From positions 1 through 24,128 of the IMG/VR virus record IMGVR_UViG_3300033148_000777: a DNA stretch of 24,128 nt; one strand, written 5' to 3'. Source of the DNA: a virus. Both the position numbers and the translations under genes were made by a program. Numbering within the stretch: position 1 is the first letter of the stretch; the number at the start of each line of letters is the position of its first letter. This document shows, piece by piece, positions 7,827 to 16,760 of the stretch. The notes beneath the pieces are model-generated. The model ran no database searches. It was not told the DNA's origin and saw nothing but the letters and a program-made list of their open reading frames with translations.

Positions 7827-8176
7827 CTGTATCAGAATTTATATATAAACAGCTAAATGGTATAGCACCTACATTTCCATTAAGCACTAAGCACGATACT
7901 AAGACACCTTATATAATCTATAGCATAGATAGTATAGAAACTACTAAGGTTATATCTGGTAGAGTAGCATATAAAGAAAACTTTGTTACCATTACGGTAT
8001 ACGAAAAAGAATACGATGATGCTAATGCACTATCTACTGAGGTGATAGATGCGTTAAATGGCTCAAAAGAGCTAAATATAATGGGTACTACATTTACAAG
8101 TAAAACTACAGAGCGCTTAGATGAGCCTGTAGATTTATACAGTGTGGCACTCGATTATTCAATTTATGAGAGGTAA
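7823..8176 (+). CDS. Tail terminator / tail completion protein (DUF3168-like)
   Basis: A 117-residue protein placed where the tail terminator lies in HK97-like operons. Features are an N-terminal helix (MTVSEFIYKQLNGIAPTFP) and the TPYIIYSIDSIETTK strand, typical of DUF3168. YKENFVTITVYEKEYDDANALSTEVIDALNG follows, with a C-terminal strand pair ending in DLYSVALDYSIYER. Such proteins cap the finished tail tube and provide the interface to the head stopper. Overlap with the adaptor gene (ATGA) suggests coupled translation. Confidence 0.82.
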   Translation: MTVSEFIYKQLNGIAPTFPLSTKHDTKTPYIIYSIDSIETTKVISGRVAYKENFVTITVYEKEYDDANALSTEVIDALNGSKELNIMGTTFTSKTTERLDEPVDLYSVALDYSIYER

Positions 8177-8181
8177 TTATA

Positions 8182-8601
8182 ATGGCACAGGAAAATGTAC
8201 ATTTATCTGCTGATACAACATTTTATATCGAAGATGCTGTAGGTAGTGGTACTTATATAGAGGTAGAAGATGTTTCTACTTTTGGTGGTGAGATAGGACA
8301 GGTAGGAACTTTTTTAGATAGTACAACTATTAAAGATACTGCTAAAACATATATAGCTGGTTTAGCTGATGCACCAGATTTAACTATTAGTTTTTTATAT
8401 GCACCTACTACTAACCAGACTAACTTTATCAACAGCGCACAGGCTGGTGAAAGTAGACAGGCTAGAATAGTATTTGCTGGCGGTGTAGTTACTGCTGATT
8501 TTGAGGTAGCTATGAGTGGGTTTACTTTAAGTGACCCAGCACCAGATACAATACTTACAGGTAGTGTAACTTCTAAGGCTTCAAGTTTCGTATGGAGTTA
8601 G
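8182..8601 (+). CDS. Major tail tube protein
   Basis: Tail tube subunit, 139 residues, small but typical in layout. ADTTFYIEDAVGSGTYIEVEDVSTFGGEIGQVGTFLDSTT is the first strand-loop-strand motif of tube proteins, KTYIAGLADAPDLTISFLY follows, and the C-terminal strand pair ends in GSVTSKASSFVWS. No C-terminal Ig-like domain is present. It lies between the tail terminator and the tail chaperones, as in lambda-like phages, and has a good ribosome site (GAGAGG) upstream. A strong RNA hairpin follows the gene. Confidence 0.87.
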   Translation: MAQENVHLSADTTFYIEDAVGSGTYIEVEDVSTFGGEIGQVGTFLDSTTIKDTAKTYIAGLADAPDLTISFLYAPTTNQTNFINSAQAGESRQARIVFAGGVVTADFEVAMSGFTLSDPAPDTILTGSVTSKASSFVWS

Positions 8602-8606
8602 AGCTT

Positions 8607-8639
8607 TAAGCCCTACCATCTTTAGAGGTGGTGGGCTTA
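8607..8639 (+). terminator. Stem-loop after the tail tube gene
   Basis: TAAGCCC at 8607-8613 and ACCA at 8615-8618 pair perfectly with TGGT at 8629-8632 and GGGCTTA at 8633-8639, leaving one bulged T. This gives an 11-bp GC-containing stem, with TCT/AGA able to extend it inward. No T tract follows, so it is more likely an attenuator or mRNA-stabilising 3' hairpin that lets the tube gene be expressed above its downstream neighbours. Confidence 0.6.
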
Positions 8640-8675
8640 GTGCTTAGGCGCTTAACACATTAAAAAAGGAAACAC

Positions 8676-9008
8676 ATGTTAAATAAAGATGATTTATTAG
8701 GTTTAAAGACAGCTACCAAAAAGGTAAAACTACCTACAGGTGAAGTAACTATTAAAGAGTTTACTACATCTGATAGAGAGGCTTTTGAGCTTATGGCTAT
8801 GAATATGAGTAAGGGCGGTGCTAAGAACATGAAAGCTAAACTTATTTCTATCTCAGTAGTTACAGCAGATGGTAACCGTATGTTCGGTGATGATGAAGTA
8901 GGCAAAATAGCACAAATGCCTAGCAAGGTAACAGAGCAATTATTTACTGAGATATTAGCTCTAAATGGTATGGGTGAAGATGCGCTAGGTGATACTGAGG
9001 GAAACTAA
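8676..9008 (+). CDS. Tail assembly chaperone, short form (gpG-like)
   Basis: A 110-residue chaperone that binds the tape measure protein during tail assembly. The sequence has KTATKKVKLPTGEVTIKEFTTSDREAFELMAM, the usual start of tail-chaperone G-like proteins, and ends in an acidic tail (NGMGEDALGDTEGN). Its last two codons, GGA AAC, are the second half of a GGGAAAC slippery heptamer, followed at once by TAA. Ribosomes that do not slip make this form. The gene lies between the tube and tape measure genes, the fixed position for such chaperones. Confidence 0.87.
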   Translation: MLNKDDLLGLKTATKKVKLPTGEVTIKEFTTSDREAFELMAMNMSKGGAKNMKAKLISISVVTADGNRMFGDDEVGKIAQMPSKVTEQLFTEILALNGMGEDALGDTEGN

Positions 9009-9199
9009 GAAAAAATAACTTTTTATTTATGCTACTACAGATAGGTGAAATGTTAGGGCTTAGTTTAGAGGGTGTTAGAATGTTACCAGCTAGTGAGATT
9101 ACTTTGTGGGTAGCTTATCTTAAAATTAAGAATACGCCAGAGGGTGAAAAACCTAAGAGTGATATTCAAGGGTTTCAAAATTTAATGAAAAAGGGTTAG
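8676..9199 (+). CDS. Tail assembly chaperone, frameshifted long form (gpGT-like)
   Basis: A -1 slip at 8999-9005 joins codons 8676-9005 to 9005-9199, giving a 174-residue G-T fusion. The added 64 residues (LRKNNFLFMLLQIGEMLG..., then LPASEITLWVAYLKIKNTPEG and IQGFQNLMKKG) have no start codon of their own at the join. They resemble T domains, which recruit tube protein to the tape measure. The extension ends one base before the next gene's start region, so the whole interval is explained. A fixed ratio of short to long form is normal for long-tailed phages. Confidence 0.85.
8999..9005 (+). promoter_or_regulatory. Programmed -1 ribosomal frameshift site GGGAAAC
   Basis: The heptamer fits X XXY YYZ in the zero frame (G GGA AAC) and is followed directly by the zero-frame stop TAA at 9006-9008. 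The -1 frame then stays open to the TAG at 9197-9199. Lambda uses the closely related GGGAAAG in the same gene pair. Downstream I see only a weak A/T hairpin at 9010-9024 and no convincing pseudoknot. Confidence 0.88.
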
Positions 9200-9200
9200 C

Positions 9201-9644
9201 ATGGTTAAGTTAAAGCTAGATAAGCGAAGTGTAAACGCTATTACTAAAAAGCTTAAAGCCATGCCAGCTAAACTACAGCGTAAAGCTATACGCGCAACTA
9301 TAGACCCAGAGGCTAAGAGGCTTAAAAATCAAATGAAAGCTATTACGCCAAAGGGTAAAAGAAAGCATAAAAACAAATATACTAAAGTGGCTGGCTCAGG
9401 ATTTCTAAAACGCTCTTTTAGCGTAAGAAATACAGGGCGAGGTACTACAGCTGGTAGAGGTGTAATAGTTAGAGGATTAGGGTATTATATATTTATGTCA
9501 CCTAATGAGACAGGACGCAGAGGCGGTAAAGGTAATGGCGCTGTATCAGGTGCTAAAAAATATAGTAGATTATGGAAAGCTAGACAGATTAAAGTAACTA
9601 ATAATCTGATAAAATCTCTAAGCTCAGAATTAACAAGGGTATAA
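9201..9644 (+). CDS. HK97 gp10-like tail-completion protein
   Basis: A very basic 147-residue protein of the gp10-like group. It has helical KLDKRSVNAITKKLKAMPAKLQRKAIRATIDPEAKRLKNQMKAITPK, then HKNKYTKVAGSGFLKRSFSVR and GLGYYIFMSPNETGRR (in the family usually YA.fvEfGT). It ends with a helix carrying WKARQIKVTNNLIKSLSSELTRV. In most HK97-like phages this gene precedes the tail terminator; here it sits between the chaperones and the tape measure, which is unusual. I infer a head-tail or tail-completion role. Confidence 0.72.
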   Translation: MVKLKLDKRSVNAITKKLKAMPAKLQRKAIRATIDPEAKRLKNQMKAITPKGKRKHKNKYTKVAGSGFLKRSFSVRNTGRGTTAGRGVIVRGLGYYIFMSPNETGRRGGKGNGAVSGAKKYSRLWKARQIKVTNNLIKSLSSELTRV

Positions 9645-9645
9645 C

Positions 9646-11352
9646 ATGGCTAAAAAATCATCTTTAGGTAGTCTATTAATTAACTTAGAACTACAGACCG
9701 CTACGCTAAATAAACAAGTGAATGGTATTAATAAAAAATTCGATAATATGAGTAGAGGCTTTAAAAATACAGCTAAGCTACTTGCTAGTGTTTTTGCTGT
9801 ACGCGAACTAATACGCTTTAGTGATGAGTGGAGTAACTTAACAGCTAGGCTAAAACTAGCAAGCAGTAGCACAGAGGAATTTACAAAAGCACAGGTAGAA
9901 CTATTCGCGATAGCACAGGATAGTAGAACTAGCTTATCAGCTACAGTAAATCTATACGCAAAACTAGCACGCTCTACAGATGCGCTAGGTGTATCTAGTA
10001 AAGACCTGTTAAAAGTTACTGAAACAATATCTAAAGCTATGACAATATCAGGAGCATCTACCACAGAGGCTAATAGTGCATTATTGCAATTATCACAGGG
10101 TATGGCATCTGGTGTATTAAGAGGTGAGGAACTTAACTCAGTTATGGAAAATACGCCACGCTTAGCTATTGCTATAGCAGATGGGCTAGGTGTATCTATA
10201 GGAAAGTTACGAGCTATGGGTAAAGAGGGCTTATTAACTACAGAGGTAATAATAACTGCTTTACAGTCTCAGTCCCAGACTATTCAAGCTGAATTTACAC
10301 AGATACCACAAACTGTAGGCGCATCTATGGTTAAGCTAGAAAATGCGGTTTTATCTACAGTAGGACAAATAGCAAAGGCTTTTAGTTCTACAGAGGGATT
10401 AAGTGGTGCTATAGATTTTGTTACAGAGGCTATAACAAATTCTAAAGAGGGGATTATAGAATTTGGCGCGTTTGCTGTAGTGGTTTTAGAGCGTACTAAA
10501 ATTTTATTTGAGGCACTAGGTAGAACTATACTAGATGCAATTCTAAAAAAAGCTGGTGGTTCAGCAGAAACTAATAAAGCATGGGAACAGTTTTTTGGTT
10601 ACGATATTATTACTGAGACTATAAAACAGCTAGAAATATACAATAAGGCTTTAAAGGGCTTAGATGTAAGTAAATTAACAAGTTCTATAGTAGAGGTAGA
10701 AAAAGTAGCAGAAAAGGCTAAAGATAGCTTTAAAGATATACAATTCGTTTTTACTAATGCTTTTTCTAACATGGAAAATAAAATGGTACAATTTGCTAAG
10801 ACAGGTAAGCTAGCGTTTAGTGATTTTGTAGGCGCTATTATGGAAGATTTACTTAGAATGATTATTCGCCTAAATGTTACTATACCACTTATGAGAGCTT
10901 TACAAAATTCTGGTATGTTTTTTGGTGGCGGTGGTGGCGGTGCTACACCTACAGGTGATACTGGCGGTATGGGTTGGGGTTTTGCTAAGGGTGGCGCGTT
11001 TGCTGGTGGAGTACAGCAGTTTGCTAGCGGTGGTATTGTATCTTCACCTACACGCTTTGGCATGGCTGGCGGTACAGGTATTATGGGCGAAGCTGGCGCT
11101 GAGGCTATTATGCCATTAACCAGAACATCAAACGGTGATTTAGGTATAAAAGCTATAGGCGGTGGTGGTGGTACTACTGTTAATGTATATAATCAGAGTG
11201 GCGCAGATACAGAGGTACAACAAAATACAGATAGTAACGGTAACGATATAATAGATATTATGATAAAATCAACTGTAGAAAAAGGTTTAGGAAATGGTAC
11301 TTTTGATAAGGCACTAGGCTTAAACTTTGGACTAAATAGAAAAGGTTATTAA
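9646..11352 (+). CDS. Tail tape measure protein (short)
   Basis: Sets tail length and takes part in DNA delivery. The N-terminal part (about residues 30-220) matches the tape-measure N-terminal domain: VRELIRFSDEWSNLTARLKLA, TSLSATVNLYAKLARSTDALGV, TEANSALLQLSQGMASGVLRGEELNSVMENTPRLAIAIADGLGV and GKLRAMGKEGLLTTEVI. A hydrophobic segment near 275-290 and the helix with LLRMIIRLNVTIPLMRAL precede a glycine-rich hinge (about 425-440). The lambda-like end has SGGIVSSPTRFGMAGG and MGEAGAEAIMPLTR (about 460-495). At 568 residues it predicts a short tail, near 85 nm by the 1.5-angstrom-per-residue rule. Confidence 0.95.
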   Translation: MAKKSSLGSLLINLELQTATLNKQVNGINKKFDNMSRGFKNTAKLLASVFAVRELIRFSDEWSNLTARLKLASSSTEEFTKAQVELFAIAQDSRTSLSATVNLYAKLARSTDALGVSSKDLLKVTETISKAMTISGASTTEANSALLQLSQGMASGVLRGEELNSVMENTPRLAIAIADGLGVSIGKLRAMGKEGLLTTEVIITALQSQSQTIQAEFTQIPQTVGASMVKLENAVLSTVGQIAKAFSSTEGLSGAIDFVTEAITNSKEGIIEFGAFAVVVLERTKILFEALGRTILDAILKKAGGSAETNKAWEQFFGYDIITETIKQLEIYNKALKGLDVSKLTSSIVEVEKVAEKAKDSFKDIQFVFTNAFSNMENKMVQFAKTGKLAFSDFVGAIMEDLLRMIIRLNVTIPLMRALQNSGMFFGGGGGGATPTGDTGGMGWGFAKGGAFAGGVQQFASGGIVSSPTRFGMAGGTGIMGEAGAEAIMPLTRTSNGDLGIKAIGGGGGTTVNVYNQSGADTEVQQNTDSNGNDIIDIMIKSTVEKGLGNGTFDKALGLNFGLNRKGY

Positions 11353-11354
11353 AA

Positions 11355-11711
11355 ATGGCAGTAACATATCCAGCAACTTTACCACAAGCACCACAAAGAA
11401 CATCTTATAAACACTCACAGGCTAGCAATATAATTTCATCTAATGTAGATGTAGGCGAAGCTAAAAAGCGTAGAAGATATACTAAACCTATTTTTAATGA
11501 GACATGGAGCTTAATACTTGATACTACACAGTTACCTATATTTACCTCATGGTTTGAGGACGATTTAGCATCTGGTGTACTTAGGTTTGATTTTACAGAT
11601 ATTATTACAGGTATAAGTAAAGAGCATAGAATAAAAGATATGTACGACTTAGCACCTTATGGTACTGCTGGTGAGTATAAAGCATCTTTTGAAGTAGAGA
11701 TATTACCGTAA
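11355..11711 (+). CDS. Minor tail protein, gpM-like
   Basis: A 118-residue tail-tip protein that directly follows the tape measure. Visible pattern: an N-terminal YPATLPQAPQRTSY stretch, VDVGEAKKRRRYTKPIFNETWSLILDTTQLPIFTSWFEDDL (conserved Arg-rich and Trp-containing core), LRFDFTD, and a last strand EYKASFEVEIL. This resembles the minor tail protein group that includes lambda gpM. The position before the gpL-like, gpK-like and gpJ-like genes supports the role at the base of the tail tube. Confidence 0.7.
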   Translation: MAVTYPATLPQAPQRTSYKHSQASNIISSNVDVGEAKKRRRYTKPIFNETWSLILDTTQLPIFTSWFEDDLASGVLRFDFTDIITGISKEHRIKDMYDLAPYGTAGEYKASFEVEILP

Positions 11712-12178
11712 TGACTACTAACTATAAGCAAGCCACAAACGCTGTAGAGACTGATGAAGTATTTTTGTCACTCTTAGAGTTTACACATACAGATTTAGCT
11801 ACGCCCATATACTTTGTAAACGATACTGTATCTATAGTATCTAATGGTATTACTTACGAGCCATACCCTTTTAGGATTGTATTACCAGATGATGTAGAGG
11901 GTAAGTTACCAGAGGTAAAACTAACTATAGATAATGTAGATAGACAACTAATAGAAGCGGTGCGCGGTTTTTCTAATCCACCAGAGGTAACACTTAAAGA
12001 AGTATTAGCCTCAGCACCAGACACTATAGAAATGCAGATAGATAACATGAAACTAAGAAACTTAAACTATGATACCTTTACTATTACGGGTGCTTTAGTT
12101 ATAGATAGCCCTATGAGCCGAAGATTTCCAGCATCTAACTATAACCCTAAGCAGTACCCAGCTTTATTTTATAGGTAG
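11711..12178 (+). CDS. Tail-tip protein, DUF1833/gpL-like
   Basis: A 155-residue protein with a pattern typical of the DUF1833 group: DEVFLSLLEFTHTDLATPIYFVNDTVSIVSNGITYEPYPFRIVLPDDVEGKLPEVKLTIDNVDRQL followed by VTLKEVLASAPDTIE and a C-terminal strand-rich part ending in RRFPASNYNPKQYPALF. In lambda-like tails this slot is taken by gpL, which bridges tube and tip and carries an Fe-S cluster. No cysteine is present here, so no such cluster is expected. Its start overlaps the gpM-like stop (taATG). Confidence 0.75.
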   Translation: MTTNYKQATNAVETDEVFLSLLEFTHTDLATPIYFVNDTVSIVSNGITYEPYPFRIVLPDDVEGKLPEVKLTIDNVDRQLIEAVRGFSNPPEVTLKEVLASAPDTIEMQIDNMKLRNLNYDTFTITGALVIDSPMSRRFPASNYNPKQYPALFYR

Positions 12179-12180
12179 AT

Positions 12181-12576
12181 ATGATGCGTAAATATTTAGG
12201 TATACCATATAAAGATTTTGGAAGAACTACAGAGGGTTTGGATTGCTGGGGTTTAGTATGTATGATTGCTAAAGAGCAGTTTGATTATGAATTACCGCTT
12301 CTAAATGGTAGATATTTAAGTGCATCTAATGGTGCTAATACATCAGAATTAATAGAGGTAGAGAAACTTAAAAAATGGGTTAAGGTTTCAGACTACGAGG
12401 CTGGTGATGTTGTTTTATTTAATGTTGGTGGGTTTGCTTCACACATTGGTACATATATAGGCGAGGGTAAATTCATACATATTTTGAAAGGCTCAGATGT
12501 TACTATAGAAAATTTAGATAGTATGGTATGGAATAAAAGATTAAATGGAGTTTATAGAAGATGCAAAATAATATAG
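12181..12576 (+). CDS. NlpC/P60 cell-wall peptidase of the tail tip (gpK-like)
   Basis: A 131-residue cysteine peptidase expected to cut peptidoglycan cross-links during infection. The NlpC/P60 triad is visible: Cys22 in GLDCWGLV, His88 in FASHIGTYIG and His100 in GKFIHIL, with the usual WVKVSDYEAGDVVLFN segment before the first His. The N-terminal JAB-type metallopeptidase domain found in lambda gpK is missing, so this is the minimal peptidase. It may start at 12181 or at the next codon 12184 (ATGATG). Its end overlaps the gpJ-like gene by 16 bases. Confidence 0.9.
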   Translation: MMRKYLGIPYKDFGRTTEGLDCWGLVCMIAKEQFDYELPLLNGRYLSASNGANTSELIEVEKLKKWVKVSDYEAGDVVLFNVGGFASHIGTYIGEGKFIHILKGSDVTIENLDSMVWNKRLNGVYRRCKII

Positions 12577-15500
12577 TAACTGTAAAGCCTCACTTATTCG
12601 ATAACCGCGAAGCTCTAAAATTTGAAATGGTAGAGGGCTATACTGTTAATGATTTTATTAAAGAAGCTAAACTACCTGTAGCATTAAACAAGCATATACG
12701 AGCTAGCATAAACGGTATACCATGTACTGTAGAAGAATTTAGCATACCACTTAAAGCTACTGATATAGTTAATATATATGTAGTACCTATGGGTGGTGAT
12801 GGTGGCGGTAAAAATATCATAAGATTAGTAGCTATGGTGGTAGTAACATACTATAGCGCTGGCTTAGGTACTGCGTGGTTTGGTGCTGGCTCGTTTGGTG
12901 CTATGGCTACTACTGTAGCTTTTTCTGCTGTAGGTATGATGGCTGTAAACGCTTTAATACCACCACCTAAATTAGATACAGGCGGTTATAACGCTATAGA
13001 TAATGGCGCTGGTAAAAATACTTATAGTATTACAGGGCAAAGTAATGTTATGTCACCTTATGGTGTGATACCTAAACTATACGGTAAGCATTTATTTTTC
13101 CCTAGATTATGCGCCCAGCCTTTAGTATGGAATACAGGCACGAACTCATACATGACCGCGCTGTATGATTTTGGGTTTTCAGAAATTCAGTTAAGCGATG
13201 TGCGACTAGGTACTACATCTATAGATAACTTTAAAACTAGAACAAATTTTATACCATCTACAAAAGGCGAGGGGTTAAGATACTTTACACAGCTGGTAGA
13301 TATACAAAACATAGGTGTAGAGTTAAAATCAAATAACCAGATAATAAGAGAAACAGCCTTAGAAGCTAAAACAGCAGAGGTAGAGATTAACTTTCCGCGT
13401 GGCTTAGTTAAGGTAGCAGATAGTGGTGATTATAATAATGCTAGTGTAGAGTTTGAACTAGGCTATAGATTAGCTGGTAGCTCAGGTGGTTTTAGTGCTT
13501 TAAATATTGATGCTGTAGGTGCTGGTGTAGTGCATACACCAGCAGATACAACACTTACTAGAACTGTAGATATTTTATTAACTAAAAGTGATACATATTA
13601 TGTTTTTGAGCCTGTAGGTGGCTGGATAACTTACTATTACTTACCATCTTCTACAACTATTATTGTAAATTCAGCACATGATTTAAAGGTAGGTGATAAA
13701 ATATCTGCTCTATCATCTGTACCAAGTCTTACACCATCTGAACAGCGTACAGTAATGCAAGATGTAAGCGCTGGTAATGGTATAAGGGTGCAGATAGATA
13801 AAGCATTTACAAACATTACTAGAACTACCAGTGGTAGAGGAGCATATACTAAATATTTTTCTACAAGCACAGTACGCAGTGTTTCAAGTGGGTTAAAAGT
13901 TACAAATAATAATACAGAGGCTTTTACTGTTACTGCTAGATTTGAGTTTGATACTATAGGTAAATATGAAATATCAGTTAAAAGAATTACAGCAGATAGT
14001 ACCAGCAGTAGAATTTTAGATACTACTAATTGGACTTTATTGCGTAGCTTTTTAGATGATACTGTACTAGATTTAGATACAGAACATAGTATATTTGAGT
14101 TAAATCTTAGAGCTACAGAGCAGATAAACGGAGTGGTAGAAAATCTTAATGCGTTATGTACATCTAAAGTAAGGGTTTATGATGGCTCATCATTTACTAA
14201 TGAGTTTACATCTAACCCAGCATGGGTAGTATTAGACATACTTACAGGTGTAGCTAATGAGGGTGCGCTAGATGATAGCCAAATAGATTTAAGTAACTTT
14301 TTAACTTTTGCTAATTACTGTGATGAGCTAGTAGATGTAGTACCATTAGTAGGTGATAGTTTTACACAGGCTAGACATGAATGTAACTTAGTGGTAACAC
14401 AGCTTACTACTGTAGCAGACTTAGTACAGTCTATTTTATCTCAGGCTAGAGCATCGTTAATTATTAGTGCTAATGGTAAGTATGGTGTGTTATATGATAT
14501 AGCTAAGTCTACACCTGTGCAACTATTTACAAATAGAAATAGTAGTAATTTTTCAGCTGAGAGAACTTATGCAGATATACCGCATGCACTAAAAGTTAAA
14601 TATATAAACCCATCGCAGAACTATGAGACAGATGAAGTAATAGTATATGCAGATGGTTATACAGTAGCAAATGCTGAAAAATTCGAAGATGTTGAAACCT
14701 TTGGAATAACAGACTACTACAGAGCGTGGAGACATGGTCGCTATACTTTAGCACAGATTATAGCTTACCAAGAAACATTTACTATAACCGTAGACTTAGA
14801 GCATCTAAGCGTACAGCGTGGTGAACTTGTAAGTGTACAGGCTGATGTACCGCGTATAGGTGGTACACCTGTTAGAGTTAAAGAGGTACAAGATGCTGGC
14901 TTAACTATAATAGTAAATGATGTACTAGCTACAGACCTAGTAAGTGAATACCACTACCTAGTTAGAGCAGATAATGACAGCATACAAACAGGTGTAATAG
15001 ATACTGTTACAGATGGTACTATAGTTACACTAGCTGTAGCTAACCCTAATATAGTAGCTGGTGATTTATTTGTGTATGGCTTTAAGGATTATGTAACAGA
15101 GGATTATTTAGTAAGTGCTATTATGCCTAGTACAGACCTAAAAGCTAAACTAAGATTAACACCATATAACCCAGATGTATATACAGCAGATACAGGCAGT
15201 ATGCCAGATTATGATAGCGGTATTTCACCAGAGTTATTAAATGAGTGTAGGGTAGGTATAGAAGATTTTACACTAGCTTATAGTATTACTTATGTTAAGC
15301 GCGCACCTACACCTACTTTTAAATTAGATTGGACTGTAGAAGCTAATGCACCTGTTAAAACTTATATGGTAGAGTGGGCTAGCACCACTATAAATGATAC
15401 TGAATTTATGATAGCTGGTTACACCACTAATACAGACTATGAATTTAAGTTAGATAACATAATAAATAACCCATCTTTAGTAGATAAAGAAGTATTTTTT

Positions 15501-16742
15501 AGAATTACAGCTATAGGTACAAATGATGCACCTTGTATACCATCTGAAATGTTAAGCGTTACTATAGTACCAGATACTACACCACCACCACAGGTAGAAT
15601 TTTTTAATGTAAATGTAGTAGATGAGACTTTAAACCTTACATGGAAAGAACTAAAAGAAGATGATATATCTTACTATGTAATTAAGTTTAGTGCATCTTT
15701 AGATAGTAGTGTAGCAACATGGGAGCGCTCAGTTTTATTAACTGATGCTATAAGCTATGATACAGTTAGGCATACTACTAATGCGCGTAAGGGTACTTAC
15801 TTAATTAAGGCAGTAGATACCAGCGGTAACATGAGCGCTACAGCTAGTAGAGCTATAACAAATATACCAGAGATAGTAAAGCTAAATTTTGTACAAGATT
15901 TACAAGATAGTGTTACATGGTTAGGTGAAAAACTTAATTTTGAGTTAGAGGATAGTGAAATGGTTACTACACCTGTAACCTCAGAGCCTACATGCCCTTA
16001 TACTATGTGTGATGGCTGGTGGAGTGATGACAAAGACTGGAGCGATACTATAATATGGACTGATATTCCATTCGATTATGCTGGTACAGACTACGCACAA
16101 AACGCTAAATATACTTTTTTAGATATGGTAGATTTAGGCGATGTATATACTGCTAGAATAAATGTAGATATAAATGCTTATGCTACTAGGGCTGAAGAAA
16201 TAATGTACTCATGGGTTAAGCTTAGTGATATAGACAGCCTAGCTACTACGCGGTATGATTTATGGAATTGTTATATAGTAGCTAGGACTGCTACAGTTTT
16301 AAGTGGTATTTCTACATGGGCTAAGATGAGTGATGTAGTAGCTATGAGTGATGGGCTGGCTGGTGATTGGACTGATGAAGTCTTAACAGAAATGGGTGAT
16401 TTAACAGGTAGATACTTTAGATTTTATTTAGTGGCTGAGAGTATTACAGAAAAAATACGCATAAATGTAACAGATGCTATAATAAATATTGATATGCCAG
16501 ATAGAATTACCTCAGAAAATGATATAATATCATCAATAGGTGGCAGTAGAATTGATTTTAGTACAGGATTTTATGCAGTACCAGCCTTAGGTATTACGCA
16601 AGATGGCGCAGTAGGTGGTGATTATTACACTATAACCCTAAAAGATAAAACAGGGTTTAATATAGAGTTTTTTGATGTTACCACTACATCTGTAGTAAGA
16701 CAGTTTGACTATATGGCTAAAGCTTATGGCGCTTTAGTATAA
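12561..16742 (+). CDS. Tail tip central fibre, gpI-gpJ fusion (host specificity)
   Basis: A 1393-residue tail-tip protein that likely forms the central hub and contacts the host. Residues 1-80 are a small beta-grasp (ThiS-like) domain ending in IVNIYVVPMGGDGGGK. A hydrophobic stretch (about 85-130) follows, together the lambda gpI-like assembly module. From about 155 the gpJ core begins (YSITGQSNVMSPYGVIPKLYGKHLFFP). The beta-rich hub runs to about 900 and includes LSVQRGELVSVQAD. Two fibronectin-III-like domains lie near 915-1000 and 1005-1100 (TPPPQVEFFNV...LTWKE; YLIKAVDTSGNMS). The last 290 residues are probably the tip and receptor end. In lambda, I and J are separate genes, so this is a fusion. 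Confidence 0.93.
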   Translation: MQNNIVTVKPHLFDNREALKFEMVEGYTVNDFIKEAKLPVALNKHIRASINGIPCTVEEFSIPLKATDIVNIYVVPMGGDGGGKNIIRLVAMVVVTYYSAGLGTAWFGAGSFGAMATTVAFSAVGMMAVNALIPPPKLDTGGYNAIDNGAGKNTYSITGQSNVMSPYGVIPKLYGKHLFFPRLCAQPLVWNTGTNSYMTALYDFGFSEIQLSDVRLGTTSIDNFKTRTNFIPSTKGEGLRYFTQLVDIQNIGVELKSNNQIIRETALEAKTAEVEINFPRGLVKVADSGDYNNASVEFELGYRLAGSSGGFSALNIDAVGAGVVHTPADTTLTRTVDILLTKSDTYYVFEPVGGWITYYYLPSSTTIIVNSAHDLKVGDKISALSSVPSLTPSEQRTVMQDVSAGNGIRVQIDKAFTNITRTTSGRGAYTKYFSTSTVRSVSSGLKVTNNNTEAFTVTARFEFDTIGKYEISVKRITADSTSSRILDTTNWTLLRSFLDDTVLDLDTEHSIFELNLRATEQINGVVENLNALCTSKVRVYDGSSFTNEFTSNPAWVVLDILTGVANEGALDDSQIDLSNFLTFANYCDELVDVVPLVGDSFTQARHECNLVVTQLTTVADLVQSILSQARASLIISANGKYGVLYDIAKSTPVQLFTNRNSSNFSAERTYADIPHALKVKYINPSQNYETDEVIVYADGYTVANAEKFEDVETFGITDYYRAWRHGRYTLAQIIAYQETFTITVDLEHLSVQRGELVSVQADVPRIGGTPVRVKEVQDAGLTIIVNDVLATDLVSEYHYLVRADNDSIQTGVIDTVTDGTIVTLAVANPNIVAGDLFVYGFKDYVTEDYLVSAIMPSTDLKAKLRLTPYNPDVYTADTGSMPDYDSGISPELLNECRVGIEDFTLAYSITYVKRAPTPTFKLDWTVEANAPVKTYMVEWASTTINDTEFMIAGYTTNTDYEFKLDNIINNPSLVDKEVFFRITAIGTNDAPCIPSEMLSVTIVPDTTPPPQVEFFNVNVVDETLNLTWKELKEDDISYYVIKFSASLDSSVATWERSVLLTDAISYDTVRHTTNARKGTYLIKAVDTSGNMSATASRAITNIPEIVKLNFVQDLQDSVTWLGEKLNFELEDSEMVTTPVTSEPTCPYTMCDGWWSDDKDWSDTIIWTDIPFDYAGTDYAQNAKYTFLDMVDLGDVYTARINVDINAYATRAEEIMYSWVKLSDIDSLATTRYDLWNCYIVARTATVLSGISTWAKMSDVVAMSDGLAGDWTDEVLTEMGDLTGRYFRFYLVAESITEKIRINVTDAIINIDMPDRITSENDIISSIGGSRIDFSTGFYAVPALGITQDGAVGGDYYTITLKDKTGFNIEFFDVTTTSVVRQFDYMAKAYGALV

Positions 16743-16760
16743 AAAAAGGAGAGTAAGAAC

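Noticed and set aside
10922-11119. 65-residue plus-strand frame inside the tape measure gene
   Set aside because: Out-of-frame reading of the glycine-rich hinge of the tape measure; valine/leucine-rich composition arises from GGT and GCT repeats.
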